In this document: positions 30,173-43,048 of the stretch, piece by piece | Layout: every line of letters starts with the position of its first letter | Numbering within the stretch: position 1 is the stretch's first letter | Source: Bryopsis sp. KO-2023 | Taxonomy: Eukaryota; Chlorophyta; Ulvophyceae; Bryopsidales; Bryopsidaceae | Length of the DNA stretch: 64,000 bases | Direction: 5' to 3' | Assembly: GCA_030272585.1 (NCBI GenBank) | Contig: BSYQ01000001.1 | Location: 4,960,001 to 5,024,000 of the forward strand | Position numbers and translations under genes: made by a program | Notes under the pieces: generated by a model | Databases searched by the model: none | What the model saw: only the letters and a program-made list of their open reading frames with translations | Told to the model about the DNA's origin: nothing

Positions 30173-31890
30173 GCAGCCACCCTCTTGGATTTAAGGAATG
30201 GCAGATCCCTGGTGATGCCGGACACCTTGAGTTGCCGCTTCACACACATGTTGCAGTGTGGCAACTTCTCGTGCTCAGCCGGGAACGGAGGGATTTCTTC
30301 GAACGTCGAGCGTGTCAGCTTCAACATATGGGCAGGTAGAGAGAATGGGGAGACGGTGGCGATGGACTTGTTGTCCACTTCCGCGACTTTTTGGACCGCC
30401 GTGACGATGCGCCCCAGCATCGAGTATGCCAACCAATGAGCATCACACACGAGGTGATACCCACAAGGAAGGACGGAATACTTCTTCTGCGTCAGCCGCT
30501 GAGCACTTGCCTGCATTGGGCTTCTCCCGCACCAAATGCACATGGGCAACTCGTGAAAGTGCCGGTTGCCGCGGTAATTTTGCAAGGCTCGGTCCCTGGG
30601 GTTAGTATATTGGACCTTCGGCCATTTCTCTGACGCAGTGATGGGGTTGCAAGCCTCCTCGATATCCTCCCGTGACAGGTTCACTTCGTTGGGTGCAGCA
30701 TCCACTTTGTCCTGAGCAGCCGCCCTTAGTCTTCTGAGCTTAACCTTTTCTCGGAAAGCCCGAAGTGCTGCTTCTGTTGGAGCTAACTCCAACGGTGGAT
30801 GGACCGCACGCTGAACCTCTGTCACCTGGCTTGGCCCTTCATCATTCCTTATTTCCCCGTCCTCCAGTTCAGAACTAGGACCTTCGAGCCTAGGAGGTGG
30901 ACTGCCGAAGTCAATTTCTTCGTTAAAATCCAAGTCCAAAAGCTCCTCCTCTCTCATGTCGAATAAGTCCTCCCCCGGTGCTATTGCGGTAGCCTCATCT
31001 CCGGGAGTCTGAACTGTTGGTGCTGGTTGTGAGGGTGCTGGAGTCTTTAATGCGGCAGCCTTTAACTTGAGTAACAAGTTGGCTCTTGCTGCATCTCCAG
31101 GCATACGATCCCTCGGTGGCTCACCACCTTCATCGTCACCGTCCTCTCGCCTTCTCTTTCCGTGTGGATCTTCATCCCTACACGGCGAGCTTGGGCGTTT
31201 GTTTTTCCCTTTCCCCTTGCCCTTGCTTGAGCCTCCCGCATCATCGTCCTTGGACGGTTCCAGATCAAGTGTTGCGTTTGACAACAGAACTTGGACTTGG
31301 CGATCCAGTTCTTCGCGTACCCGTGGTGCTGGTACCGCCGGGTTCAAACGCAGCATCTTGTCCGTTGTTTCGCTCTGCACTTGAAGTTTTTCAGAGCCGT
31401 CTCTGAGGGACTCTCCCAGCAAATCGATCTGCAGCTCTTGTTCTGCCAATTCCTTCTTAAGGTTGTTGGCTGCTGCACTCCACGCGGTTGCTACAGCTCG
31501 CTGCAGCGTTTCCTCTACCGCGGTAAATCGATCCACCATTCCCCCGAGAGCTTGTTTACGGAGGTCATTCTCACGATGGTTAGCCATCATGTGAGATTGG
31601 AACCTTTGCTTTTTCAGCTTCATGGCTTCCAATTTTTCTTCCAAGACCTTGGTCTTGTCCTCCGCTTCTTTCTTTTCCGCCTCCGCCTTTTCCTTGGCTT
31701 TCTCCGCTGCCTCCTTCGCAGCCTCAGCTGCTTTCGTCCGGTCACTCAACTCTGAGAGCTGCCGGGTTAAGGCCTCATTGTTCTGCAGCACTTCCTCTGC
31801 GGTCGACGTAAAGTGCTGCAGCTCCTCTTCTTTTTGAGCTACCTCCGCTTCCAACTTCGCAATAATTGCGGCGGGTGTATCGGCAGCCAT
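30173..31890 (-). CDS. Family B ORF3: coiled-coil protein with Cys/His module
   Basis: About 570-585 residues from the ATG at 31890 (MAADTPAAI); the frame is open back to 31950, but the inner ATG fits the TATA-like box 120 bp upstream. Order: coiled coil (about 5-200), acidic and basic linker with a KGKGKGKNKRP tract, more coil, then C-x2-C-x21-C-x2-H-x2-C-x2-H-W-x59-C-x2-C from about residue 450. The overall plan equals ORF3 of family A, yet the sequence is so different that only the Cys/His-Trp skeleton and coil character align by eye. Close copy: 62428-64000. The C-terminal end merges with LTR sequence. Function unknown. Confidence 0.75.
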
Positions 31891-32340
31891 TATGTTTGCC
31901 GGAAAGAAAGATATAAACAACGGTTTGTGCGTCTTTAGACTCTTTTTCACTCAGGAGCTCGCTCCGTTCACACAAACACTAGGGCAAAATGGTTCGAGGG
32001 CTGCGCTTATAAGGCTGGGTGACTCGTACACTTTCCTCGTTGGGTTATTGGGGTGAGACACCAACGTTTCGCTCGGTTGGAGTCTCGTCAAGACCACCTC
32101 AACACGTCACTTGATAGGGGTTTTCTCGGAACAACCACACTATCTCGAATGTGACATCGTTTGCCCGGTTTCTAAAGTACTACTGAAGCTACACTTACTG
32201 CGCCAGCCAAATAACTTAGGCACCTAACGCATTAAAGTTAAAGAGTTGGTTTGGAAGTCGACAGAGTTTTTCTAAGGTATCCTTTTTCGCGCCCCCTTGC
32301 TATAAGGAGTTCCACCTTAGCCATCAAACACTCTGTTTCC
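31891..32340 (-). promoter_or_regulatory. pol-ORF3 spacer of B with TATA-like box (32006-32013)
   Basis: 450 bp without a gene. On the minus strand TTATAAG occurs about 120 bp before the ORF3 ATG at 31890, nearly the distance seen in family A. The rest of the spacer does not resemble that of A. Confidence 0.4.
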
Positions 32341-35300
32341 CTATTCTCTTCCTTTCTGCAACTCTTTTCTTTCTTTCTCTTTAAATGCGCGAAGTATATC
32401 TGGTGCGTTAACCAGATTAGCTTCAGGTTCCCAAGTAGCGTCAAGTAGATCGTATCCTTTCCACAGCACTAGGTATTCGCGATTGCGTTTACCTCTAGCC
32501 CTTAGGATATTTTCGACCTCATACTCTACTTCGCTACCAATCAACTCTCCTTCTGGAGGTTGTATTTGCCTGCTGTTATCACTCGAGGCGTGATAACGCT
32601 TGAACTTAGAAACATGAAACACTGGGTGAATGAGCCATGTTTCCGGAAGTTGAACTCTGTAAGCCACCTTTGATATTTTCTCCACAATTTCAAAGGGACC
32701 CACAAATCGACGGCGCAGTTTGGGACTCACTTTGTTCAAAGCAGCCAACGGAATAAAACGGCTTTTTATCAGGACTTTATCCCCTTTCTCAAAAGCAATA
32801 TCTTTTCTCTTCTTGTTTGCACTCACACACATTCTGTGTTGTGCTCTAGAGTAATATGCTTTTGCGGTATCTAAGTCCTGTGCCATCCGTGCTACCATAG
32901 TCTTAACTGCTTCCACTTGAAATTGCGTTGCCGTCCCACCAATGTTTGGTGTTTCTGGATGGTACCCATACATCAAGTATGCAGGTGCGAACCCTGTACT
33001 CGCATTCACTGCATTGTTTGCTGCAAACTCTGCTGTAGGTAAATACTCAACCCACTTATGGGGATACCTCTCAGCATATGGCCTCAGGAAATTTTCCAGA
33101 GTACGTATGGTAACCTCACTCTGCCCATCCGTTTGAGGGTGGTAAGCTGTACTCATACGAATCTCTGTACCCAGAGCTTTAAAAAGCGTCTGCCAGAACT
33201 TGCTGGTAAAGCGAGGGTCTCTATCAGACACAATCACTTTAGGTAGGCCATGGTTGCGGTAAACATGTTCGATAAAAAGTTGGGCGTATCCTGCAGCGGT
33301 AATCTCTTTAGTACATGGGGCGAAATGCACAAACTTGGTAAGTCTATCGACAAAGACAGCTACAGCAGTAAACCCATTGGATGCTGGTAGATCTGTCACC
33401 AAGTCAGTGGTAATTTGCTCCCACTTCCGCTCAGGTATTGGCAGGGGTTGAAGTAAGCCCATAGGCTTCTGTGTGTCAGCCTTTATTTGTTGGCACACAG
33501 GGCATTCGCGCACAAATGCCTTCAACTCATTCATCCACCCCTTCCACCAATATCGCCGCGCTAGGATTTCTCCTGTTCGCGCTGGTCCTGTATGGCCTGC
33601 TGAAGGTGTCTCATGGCACTCCTTCATAATCTTATTGCGCTGGCCTTTAGGAACCACCACTTTCTCGACTAATCCTCTCTTTGGGACCGTCCAGAGTATT
33701 CCCTCTCTGAGGAAATATCCCTCAACTTCCTCGCCACTCTCAAGCTTCCGCAATATCTTCACCAAGGAGTTATCAGCTTGGAGGGCTTGTTTCCACTCGT
33801 CTTGGCTTGCTTGATGCACTTGCCAAGTGGAAATGTTCATCGCAGTTTCCACGGGCTTAGGAACACTGCGGGAGAGAGCATCTGCTAACACATTAGCCTT
33901 GCCTTTGATATAGGAGATCTTGGGGTTGATCGAAGTCAGGTACCCCGCCTCAAGCCATCTTGCTTGGGTTCTAGAAAGGTTCCTCTGCGACAGAATATGC
34001 GTCAGAGGTTGGTGGTCAGTGAACACTGTTACTCCACCCGCACAACCTTCTAGATAATGTCTCCACTGCACCATCGCATAACATATTGCACACAACTCTT
34101 TATCGTATGGTGCATAGTTAAGCTCGGCAGGCTTGAATCTACGTGAGAGGTAAGCTATTGGCTGTAGCCCCTCTCCGTGATCCTGTGTTAACACGGCACC
34201 GATGGCCTCATTCGACGCATCAGTGATCACAGTGTAAGGCAGTGACGCATCTGGAAAAATAAGGACGGGAGCTTGACTTAGACGCTTTTTCAGTTCATTG
34301 AATGCGCCACGCTCAACCTGTCCCCATCTCCAGGGATGGTCTTTTTTCACTAAGTCATGGAGTGGTCCAGCAACATGTGCAAACTGGGGAATGAATTTCC
34401 TGTAGTATGAAACCATTCCAAGGAAACTACGTACATCGCTAACACTCTGTAGTTCCTTCCACTCCTTCACTGCCTTCACTTTTTGTTCCTGTGGTTCTAA
34501 CCCACTTCCGCTAATGCGGTAGCCAAGATAGTCTACTGTTGCGACAGCCAGCTCACTTTTACTTGCCTTAGCAAAAAGCTGATATTCTGCTAGTCGCGAC
34601 AGGACTTTCTCTAAGTGTTCGGCATGCTGTTCCATGTTTTCAGAGAAGATGAGTATGTCATCAATAAAGACAACAACAAAATCATCTAAAAACTCTGTGA
34701 GTAGGTCTTGCACTAGAGTTTGGAATTGCGCTGGGCAATTGGTTAGCCCAAAAGGCGCTACCAAAAACTCAAAGTGACCGTATCTCGTGCGGAACGCTGT
34801 TTTATCTGTATCAGATGGCCTTACTGGAAATTGCCAATAGCCTGATCGCAGATCTAACTTTGAGAACACTTTGGCTTTGAACACTCTATCCATCAATTCT
34901 TCTGGCAGGGGTAAAGGATATCGGTTTTTCACCGTCACCTTATTGATCCACCTGTAATCCACACACATCCTTAAGCCTCCATCCTTTTTCGGTACAAACA
35001 GGATTGGCGCGCCCCAAGGGGACTCGGATGGTTTGATTTTCTTCTGTTCCAGAAGGTAGTCCACTTGTGCTTTCACTTCATCCAGCTCTGCTGGTGAAAG
35101 CTTGTATATTGGACGATGGATAGGTGTTGGATCCTCCAGGTCTATCTTAAACTCATGACCTTTTCTCTTTGGAGGGATCCCTGGGGGTAGATCACGAGGG
35201 AACACACCACGGTGTTTTTCTACCACCTTTTTAATTTCGGCAGGGGTGTCTGAACGAATAAGTTTGCCAATCTCATCCTCAGTGTTGAATGGCTGTGTTC

Positions 35301-36081
35301 GCTCTATTGCGTCAGGCAATTCATGTTGGCCTAAAGCTTTCTCTTCAGATTCTTGCACTACAACCATGAATGCTGTCTCTGTTTTGAGATGACGCATCAT
35401 TCTCTTAGCTGAACACTCAGTCACTGGCACTTCTTGCAGTATCGACTGTACTTTTCGTTCAGGTTCAATACTCTCTTGGGTTGGATGACGCAACGGGAGA
35501 TGAAACACTTGGCTGTTTTTGCAAACTGAAATCTCATTTTGCTGAAAGTCTATGCGGGGGTTTTCTTTCTGCAACCAAGGCATGCCCAATATTAGGTCAT
35601 AACCAAGGTCTGGGAACAGATCCGCTTTCATTTTGCACTTCAGCCCTCCTATCTTTACTCGGAGGTTGTTACAGCTGCCAGCCAGTTCTTTAATATCTCC
35701 GTTTGCCAACATTGCTCTCTTGGAGCTTGGTGTAATTGACAACCCAAGATCACGCGCTACCTTATCATTGATATAGTTTGCGGTACTTCCACAATCAATG
35801 AATGCATAAAGGTCCGTGGTCTTGATCCGTGCTTTTACTTCGTACCCTCTCACAGGCACTTCTTGAATTTTTAACAGAGGGCATGTGTCACCCTTGGTTG
35901 ACGAAGTTGATCGAACTTCTGACACATTAACTCGCTCTGTGGTAGACCGCTGGGTTGTTTCTGACCCACTATCGTCTACGTCTGCAGGCAGGGACTCCTG
36001 TAGACTACTCTGCGACTCCAATGAGCCCACAGATTCACTAACAGAGGGAAGAGATGCAGATGACGCATGAGGCGCGTCCAT
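32341..36081 (-). CDS. pol: Family B Pol polyprotein with chromodomain
   Basis: 1,246 residues from the ATG at 36081. The frame is open further upstream to the gag end and includes an Arg/Lys-rich segment there, so the natural product may be a Gag-Pol fusion. Protease FIDCGSTANY is near residue 95; RT has FIDD near 475; RNase H TVITDAS near 618; integrase carries CPVCQQIK, SDRDPRFTS and GQSEVTIR; the chromodomain is near 1183-1230 (YEVENIL, YLVLWKGYD, TWEPE). It is related to Pol of A across all domains but clearly a separate family. The frame looks whole. Confidence 0.94.
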   Translation of the reverse strand: MDAPHASSASLPSVSESVGSLESQSSLQESLPADVDDSGSETTQRSTTERVNVSEVRSTSSTKGDTCPLLKIQEVPVRGYEVKARIKTTDLYAFIDCGSTANYINDKVARDLGLSITPSSKRAMLANGDIKELAGSCNNLRVKIGGLKCKMKADLFPDLGYDLILGMPWLQKENPRIDFQQNEISVCKNSQVFHLPLRHPTQESIEPERKVQSILQEVPVTECSAKRMMRHLKTETAFMVVVQESEEKALGQHELPDAIERTQPFNTEDEIGKLIRSDTPAEIKKVVEKHRGVFPRDLPPGIPPKRKGHEFKIDLEDPTPIHRPIYKLSPAELDEVKAQVDYLLEQKKIKPSESPWGAPILFVPKKDGGLRMCVDYRWINKVTVKNRYPLPLPEELMDRVFKAKVFSKLDLRSGYWQFPVRPSDTDKTAFRTRYGHFEFLVAPFGLTNCPAQFQTLVQDLLTEFLDDFVVVFIDDILIFSENMEQHAEHLEKVLSRLAEYQLFAKASKSELAVATVDYLGYRISGSGLEPQEQKVKAVKEWKELQSVSDVRSFLGMVSYYRKFIPQFAHVAGPLHDLVKKDHPWRWGQVERGAFNELKKRLSQAPVLIFPDASLPYTVITDASNEAIGAVLTQDHGEGLQPIAYLSRRFKPAELNYAPYDKELCAICYAMVQWRHYLEGCAGGVTVFTDHQPLTHILSQRNLSRTQARWLEAGYLTSINPKISYIKGKANVLADALSRSVPKPVETAMNISTWQVHQASQDEWKQALQADNSLVKILRKLESGEEVEGYFLREGILWTVPKRGLVEKVVVPKGQRNKIMKECHETPSAGHTGPARTGEILARRYWWKGWMNELKAFVRECPVCQQIKADTQKPMGLLQPLPIPERKWEQITTDLVTDLPASNGFTAVAVFVDRLTKFVHFAPCTKEITAAGYAQLFIEHVYRNHGLPKVIVSDRDPRFTSKFWQTLFKALGTEIRMSTAYHPQTDGQSEVTIRTLENFLRPYAERYPHKWVEYLPTAEFAANNAVNASTGFAPAYLMYGYHPETPNIGGTATQFQVEAVKTMVARMAQDLDTAKAYYSRAQHRMCVSANKKRKDIAFEKGDKVLIKSRFIPLAALNKVSPKLRRRFVGPFEIVEKISKVAYRVQLPETWLIHPVFHVSKFKRYHASSDNSRQIQPPEGELIGSEVEYEVENILRARGKRNREYLVLWKGYDLLDATWEPEANLVNAPDILRAFKEKERKELQKGRE

Positions 36082-36335
36082 CTCATCCGGTGTGCTTTCC
36101 TTCTGTTCATTTTTCCAATCGCAGTTGTCATGTGCCGATTGGGTAGATGTGGAGAGTGTCTCTGTTCTCTCTTCACGCGGTGTACTAGTCCGCGCCTCAG
36201 GTTTTCCGCTGTGAGTACAAACCTTTTTCGAGGCACCTACTTTTGATCTTAGCTTCCTACGCCGCCTACGAACTCTATTTCGCTTACGACGTTTGCGTCG
36301 GCCAGGCTCAGACGAAGCAGTTTCCTGCCTGGCGG

Positions 36336-36884
36336 TCAGTTTAACATTTTTTTTACATCGGGGAGGTTTTTCACCTCCTCCAATCTAGGACATTGCCTCA
36401 CAGGGTGACCCTTCTTTCCACAAAGATAACAATTATATCCCCCTCCCCCCTGGGGGTTCTGTCTTCCCTGATTGGCTTGTCCTCTTCCACGGTTACCACC
36501 ACCGCGTCCACGTCCACCACCACCACGTCCTCCTCCTCGTCCTTGTTGCTGTTGCTGCTGCTGTTGCACTCCTGCGGCAGCTTGTGGTGGTGCTTGGGCT
36601 GGTGGTGTAGGGTTCTGCTGCTGCTGACCCTGATTCTGGCCTTTCTTCTTTCTTCCACCACGCCAGACTCCTTTCTTTTTCTGATTGGTCTGCCCTCCTT
36701 GGCCTTGTGTTCCAACTCCAAGGGCTTCCAATCGTTCGGCGGATATGATGGCAGCCTCGACATCTCGAGGTACCGTTGCAGCGACTAATTTCTGAACTTC
36801 ACTCTTAAGTCCATCCACGAAGAGCAAATACTGGTGATCCTCTTCGAGGTCTGGAATCCTCAAGACTAACCGCTGAAACTCTTT
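36336..36884 (-). pseudogene. gag: Family B gag, 3' part
   Basis: C-terminal Gag: the end of the Gag domain (LVLRIPDLEEDHQYLLFVDGL-type region), Gln-rich and Gly-Arg-rich tracts and the CCHC knuckle CYLCGKKGHPVRQC (about 36390-36435). Element D separates it from the N-terminal part at 43384. An A8 run lies next to the gag stop, and the pol frame is in the -1 register there, fitting the A-AAA-AAA type of slip site used by retroelements. Confidence 0.85.
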
Positions 36885-36889
36885 TACAA

Positions 36890-37219
36890 TGTGACGGTTT
36901 CCTTGGGGATGGGAGCGGACCTTGTCTCGCACAATTTTACAACCTTCAACAAGATAATCACAAGACCCTTTCATCGGAATAAATAGCCCAAAGAGTCCTG
37001 CTGAGTCAACCTACCCTAACCTTCGCCCATACAAACATCAAGATCGATTAACTCTATCTAACCACCCCTGGATCAGATTGTCCCAATTATAAATCTAGCC
37101 ACTCTTGGACTAAACCACCCCGTGGTAGGCCCAAAGCCAATCGAAACGAATCAATCAACTCCCACAAATGCTTTCCTCTAATCCCACTAATCCTCTACCA
37201 CCACTGAACTACTGTTACA
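36890..37219 (-). repeat. Element D 3' LTR
   Basis: 330 bp, plus-strand start TGTGACGGTT and end ACTGTTACA. Identical by eye to 43049-43378. Confidence 0.93.
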
Positions 37220-40200
37220 AACTCCCCCAGGATCCTATATATTGGCCTCACTTTTAGGATCCTCACCTTGTGCGCAATACTCATGATAATTATCCCAAAT
37301 AGAAACCGAAAACACAATGACCACCCCTGGTCCGCAGAAATCCAAACTTCATATCCCCTGCAACCCCCGTCAGGATAAATTCAAAGCACGGTTCTTTCCC
37401 ATATAAAAAGATAATTTTTCATGTACCAACCCCTCTATGATCTTTGTCTCTGTCCTGTCTTGAGCTTTTGCTTGGTCCGAGCTAACCGCTTCTGCTCCAA
37501 ACTCCATTGATGCCCCCATACCATCCACATGGATGTCATATGAGCCAGCCATCCAATAATCTCCCTCCAAACAGATTTCAAAATGCGATTGTGGCTGCAA
37601 ATCAGGTTGTTACACCACACCTCTTGAAGATAACACACACGATAATCGGCTCCATCTCATCACGAATTCTGGCACACCATTTATTGGTCTTTGCCTTTCG
37701 CACCGCCTTGAACCTCTTGTGTATGGCTATTGCGCAAGAGAATCCTTCTCCCACTCGCCATATTTCTGTCGTCTGTACACATCCAGTCGTTGCATGTGGC
37801 TACCTCATACAACTCAACATGCCATACAATCTCTCGGTGATACTCGTCACCTCAGGTTGCCCTGGGATCTAGGTCATGATTGGTTGACTTCTGCACACTT
37901 TCAGAGCTCCAGTTGTAGCATGCCCATCTCGTCCATCCTCCTTGCACTCCCTACGCGAACACTCCTAGCAATCGATTACGTATACGGTTTTCGCCATCTC
38001 TGGACTGCAGATCTTCCAACTCTGAAAATCCCCTGCCGGCCCCCAACAAGATTTGTGGCTTTGTTAGCTTCTGAGTTGCTCCTTCAAGCTTCCTCCTTCA
38101 ATCTCCAATATAGGACTTTGAAACCTCTCGTTGATGATTGCTTTCACAAGCACCTTCTCAATATGTTCAGTCCAACTCCGGTCACTTGGCTGCACATCTC
38201 TCACAAATTTCAGGTCCTCTCATCATGCTTCTTCAGAAATCAGTTTTCGCCCATCAACACCTTTTCATATTCAGAGCTTTGGAGAAAGATTTAGCTTGCA
38301 CCATTCCTCCCCCGTCTTTCTAAACTGTCATCACAACTCCGGAAAGGTACTATAAAAACAAAAAGTCTTCCCCATCATGGCAACTGAATCTCATCAACAG
38401 CTCCAATAAAAAGTTCATCTGTATCCCAAATAATCAGATGGAAAACTGTCCACATGTCTATATTCTCTTAGAACCCAGTCTCTTTCTACCCCAGCAACAG
38501 CCTTTGTTTGATGCACTCTGAAAAATCAAATATTCAATTCTCCGTAGCACCAAAACTTCTCAACAAACCAATCTTTTTATCAAGTTCCAACAATTGAAAG
38601 CTTTCTTATCAAAGGTTTACCTCAGATCCCAATGTTCCTTCCCACCTCAGAACTTCTAGGAATCGAATCCTTGAAAAGCTCCTTTATCAAATCTTTACCT
38701 CAGATCTCAGTGGTCTCAGTCTGAGACTCTCAGAATTTTCCAGGAATCTTCCAAAAGGAATTGATGACTGTTTAATGTTCCCTTTGGCACAACAGTTGGG
38801 TCTCCTTGAGTCATTCCTTATTAGCTTCATGACTGAACTTCAGCTGCACAAATCATCCACCTCAGTTCCCCACACCAGGATGATCCCATCCATGTGGTTA
38901 GTAGGTTGTAGATATCCTCTGATTTTGCTGCCCACACTTTTCTCCAGGTTTGTTGCTTGTTGTGACCTTCATTTTACAGTACCCCAAGTGGTACCTGGCA
39001 ACCCTCTCTACGCTTTGCTTTCACTTGCTCCACACTTGACGGCCATGCTTCCTAGCCTCCAGAATTCCAGCACTAGGTAAGCATCCTCCCAAACATTGTA
39101 TTCAATTGCAATTCAATCTTTGTCGACCAATGCTTCTCTTGCCCGTTTGTTTGTTCGAAAGTGTCCTCTGTGGTCATGTATGCTGGCCCCAACCAGCCAT
39201 ACGAGAGAGTATAGATTTTGTCATTGGTTCACAATCAATTAATGCTTAAAGCTCAGCCGCATCTCTCAGCCGCATGTCTCACACATGATTGTGATTTGGT
39301 TCACTGTCCATTGATGCTCATCGCTTTGTCGCATGCCTCACACATAATTGTGATTTGGTTCACTGTCCATTGATGCTCATCGCTTTGTCGCATGCCTCAC
39401 ACATAATCTCCCCCTCCACAACCAATTTCGCTGACCTTGAGTTGTGGATCAATGTAATAGAGGCACATCCCATCACATACATGTGAACCAGTCCAAAACC
39501 CTGCCCAATAGGTAGTGAAGACTTGCCTCCTGGCTACACTCAGCCCAATTTCTGAATCCGCCTCACTCCTATGTTCCTCCACATCCTGGCCCTCGATTCC
39601 TGGGCTGACAACTGCATATTCCATTCTCCAGCTTGTCTTTCAGATTTCTCCACCCTTCCAACTGAGTGGCACAATATCCTGGACAATTCTTGCAGAAGAA
39701 CATCATTGGAAATCAGTGTCTTGGTTGACTTGGTGTCCGGCCAGCCTGCCTGACTCCCCCAAAGTTCAACCTGCGGGTCTTTTCGCCCCTTCTGAACCGA
39801 AAAATTCTCGTGCACAGTTGGTGGTAATCCACCGAGCATCCATGCTCTGCCACAGCCGTTCTCCCTTGCTTTCTTCCATGAAAAGAAAGTCTGGATCAAG
39901 GGGAACCTCGCTTCAAGGCCATCCCTTCAAGTTGATCACACTGGGGTCTCCTATCTTGTGCATCAAACTTGACCTTACTCCATCCTTACGGAAAATTCAG
40001 TGTAATTCTCCATAAAACAGCTGAGCAATCTATTGATAGTCAGCCCCTTTTTTTTTTTTTTTTTTTTTTTTCAATTGGATTCACTTCTCATGAATTTTTG
40101 CTGAGCTATCCATGTACTATCCAGCCCCTTTTCTCACTTTCAAGTGGATTCAATCCTCATGAATTTTGCTGAGATATCCATGTACTATCCAACCCAGTCC

Positions 40201-43048
40201 ATTATCACAAGAAATCCATATCCTTCGGTTGAATTCTCAAGAAAATTTCCGTATGGTACCAACCCAATTGCAAACCCAATTCTGATCAGAAATGGCTCAA
40301 CTCTTCAAGTGATATCCAGCCCATTGTTCAATGCAATTCTGAATATTTCCCACCTGTGGGTTCCCTCATTTCTTGCTTCGAATTCTCCAAAAATTCTGAG
40401 CAATTGCTCAGCTCTTGTGTTGCACATTGTGTCTCAGGTGTATGTGTGTATGTTCATCCTTGATTGGTCATCTCATCCTTCCATTCTCCTCCACATCCAT
40501 GTGTCCAGCTCAGTGGCCACTCTCGAATTGGTCTCCATATTCCATGTAATTGATCCACCCATCCAACAGTTCCTTCGGTGCCTCAAATCAAATTTCTTCA
40601 CATCCTTTGGTCATGGTCCCACCAAAAAAATCAGGGATCAGATAATAATCCCATATTTTTTATTATTTTTTTTTTTTTTTTAAAACATGTGAATGATGCT
40701 AGCTTTCCACCTCAAAATTTCCACCTGAAAATTTCACTATGTCCTCTTGGAAAATCTGCCACCACCTTCCAATGAATTCTTGGTCCACATCTCCTACTCA
40801 CAAATGTTCCACAGCACTTTGATTGAATTTAGATCACGCCTCAGGTGGTCATGCGTCAAGAATAATTTTGTCCACCATCCATTTTCCTTAGAACGTCTCT
40901 CCCGAATTCCCTTCCTGGGATTGCTCTTTCATAGTTCCAAAATGAATCAGAGTAACCTTAGTGATGCTATCTATTGCATCTCTTGCCCTTGCAAGTTCCA
41001 CTCCTCTTGAAATAATATCACGGGAACCAGTAATCTAGCTGTCTTATCCACTCTCCAAGAATTTGGATCAATTTTCCCCAATCATTGATATTCCTAAAAA
41101 AAAATAATTCCCTGACCGAATTTCTTTCACACCTATTACTGGAAATCATAAACTGTTGCCATGTTTTCTTGTATCCACCTCTTGACCACTTAAGCAATCC
41201 TTTTTTGATCACACCACCAATCTTTTCCAGTGATACTGGAGCCCTTTTTCCGACTTTGCATCGCCTGCATGGGTCGAATCGACCACAGTGCGCTTTTCTT
41301 GTTTCCGAGTTCCAAGCGTTGGGTCTCATTGGCGACGTGACACTCAGGCCTGCGTCCACGCCAATCCAGTTTTTCTAGCGTCTTTTGTATTCCAACGCCT
41401 CACCTTTCGCAACACTTTCTCAGTAGATTTCCAGCTCCACCTCCCGAGTCAAATCAACGCTCGAGTAGCATAATTCTCGGCCACTTCCAACATGGTCGCA
41501 CCAAACCCTTCCTCTTCTCGTCTGGCACGCTACCTTTTTTCTCCTCTTCGTACCAGCAGGCCTTAATGCCTTTTTCTGTCGTTATTGCATCATCACCAGT
41601 CGCACGCTCTCTGGCCACTTTGGTTCTCATTCTTCCTTTCGGCTTCAGGCGCCCTCACTTCCAATGTGGTCGTCACTGTGTCACTTGGTTCGCCACTGCA
41701 TCGCCAGATTCGTTACTCCCATTCTCGTCCTCGCAGTGGGGTCACACTTTCGACCTGAGGCCCCTAAAGTCGTCGTAATCGGCACACACCTTAACCCACT
41801 GTCTCCTTGCACTGCTTTTTTGGTAGTCTAGGACGCACTCGACTGTTGGCTCCTTTCGACCTTGTTCTTCTCTTCGTTTTTCTGTCTTTTCATGAACCAT
41901 CCGACATCCATTTATTTTCCAGTCCGTAAAACCCCAAGTGCGTCTGACACTCTCTGTCGTCAACTCGACCTTCTTGGCCCCGTGTGCGCTTCTCTGTTCT
42001 TGTGATCAGGAGTGATCCTCCGTTGCAAAAAGGTTGGGTGAAGCGCCATCCTCTCCAAGGCGTTCGTTCCGCTCCAACACCTCCCCCAACGCACAGAATC
42101 GATCTCTCCCTTTCTCTCCGTTCGTCCGCACTAGCATTCGCAGATCAGCTTTGAGATCCGACTCGCCACCACTTTTATTTTCTTCGAAAACCACTTCCAG
42201 AAGTGACTTTTCAAGTTCTACGTGCCCTGGTTAGAAGTCCGTGCTAAGGCCACCTTCGTTGTATTGCTCACTCTCTTCTCGGTAGGATGCATTTCTGACT
42301 CGCGACTTCCGACCATTCTTATCAATCTCAGCGCCTCGTGCAGTAGACTTTGCTTTTCCTCGTTTTCACCCTTCGACGTCATCCTCTTTACACAGCCCGA
42401 CGGAACACCATTTTGTGCTCGAACTTCGTTCGTTCCTTTGGACGACCTTTCATCTCGCCACCAGTGTCTCCTTTCAAAGTGATCGTCCTCACCAAGCGCC
42501 AACTTTGGACTGTCTTGCACAGTATGCCACACCCCTCCGTTGTTGGACGTTCTCCACCGATCCTGGCGTCCTCACTTCCTATGCGATTCGACTTGTCGTC
42601 TGCCTCGCGGACGTCTGTCCTACGCTTTGCGCTCCCAACGATCTCAGGTATTCAGGCTCGACCACGCAACCTTCAACCAGCGCTTCTTTAAGAGTTTGCA
42701 CATCTTCGCACAGAATCTTCCACCTTTTCAAACACTCGCTGCAAACTTTCTTCTCGTTCAAGGGATGGACAGGTCCTCGAAAAGTCTCCTTTTTCCGCCT
42801 AGAAAACTTTTCCCTTGTGTCACGCACTCAACAGTCTTGGGAAGCGTCGCTATCTTCTTTTCTTTTGTGTCGGTGAAATAACCAAGGTTCAAAATCCCGT
42901 CACGTCCACGTTCCTTGCACACAGCACGAGGTTCGGACTCGGTCAACACACCACTTCTTCCACACAATCCACACGCGCTCCTCCCCACAAGGTCCCCTCA
43001 ACTTCCAAGACCTCCATCGCTAAGGACGGCCTACGCTCCGAAACCACT
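37220..43048 (-). other. Element D interior, no recognisable gene
   Basis: Many short frames on both strands, none longer than about 190 codons and none with a motif I know. Base make-up is in two blocks: about 37220-41210 is poor in CpG with T-rich tracts (T runs near 40047-40070 and 40660-40681), while about 41210-43048 (the sense 5' part) is rich in CpG. PBS at 43035-43046. Confidence 0.7.
39272..39408. repeat. 59-bp tandem repeat in element D
   Basis: Slightly more than two copies of a 59-bp unit containing GTGATTTGGTTCACTGTCC and GCTTTGTCGCATG, with one or two base differences between copies. Confidence 0.75.

Noticed and set aside
37220-43048. Short frames of 60-190 codons inside element D as host genes
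   Set aside because: No motif, no homology between strands or copies, composition like non-coding repeat.
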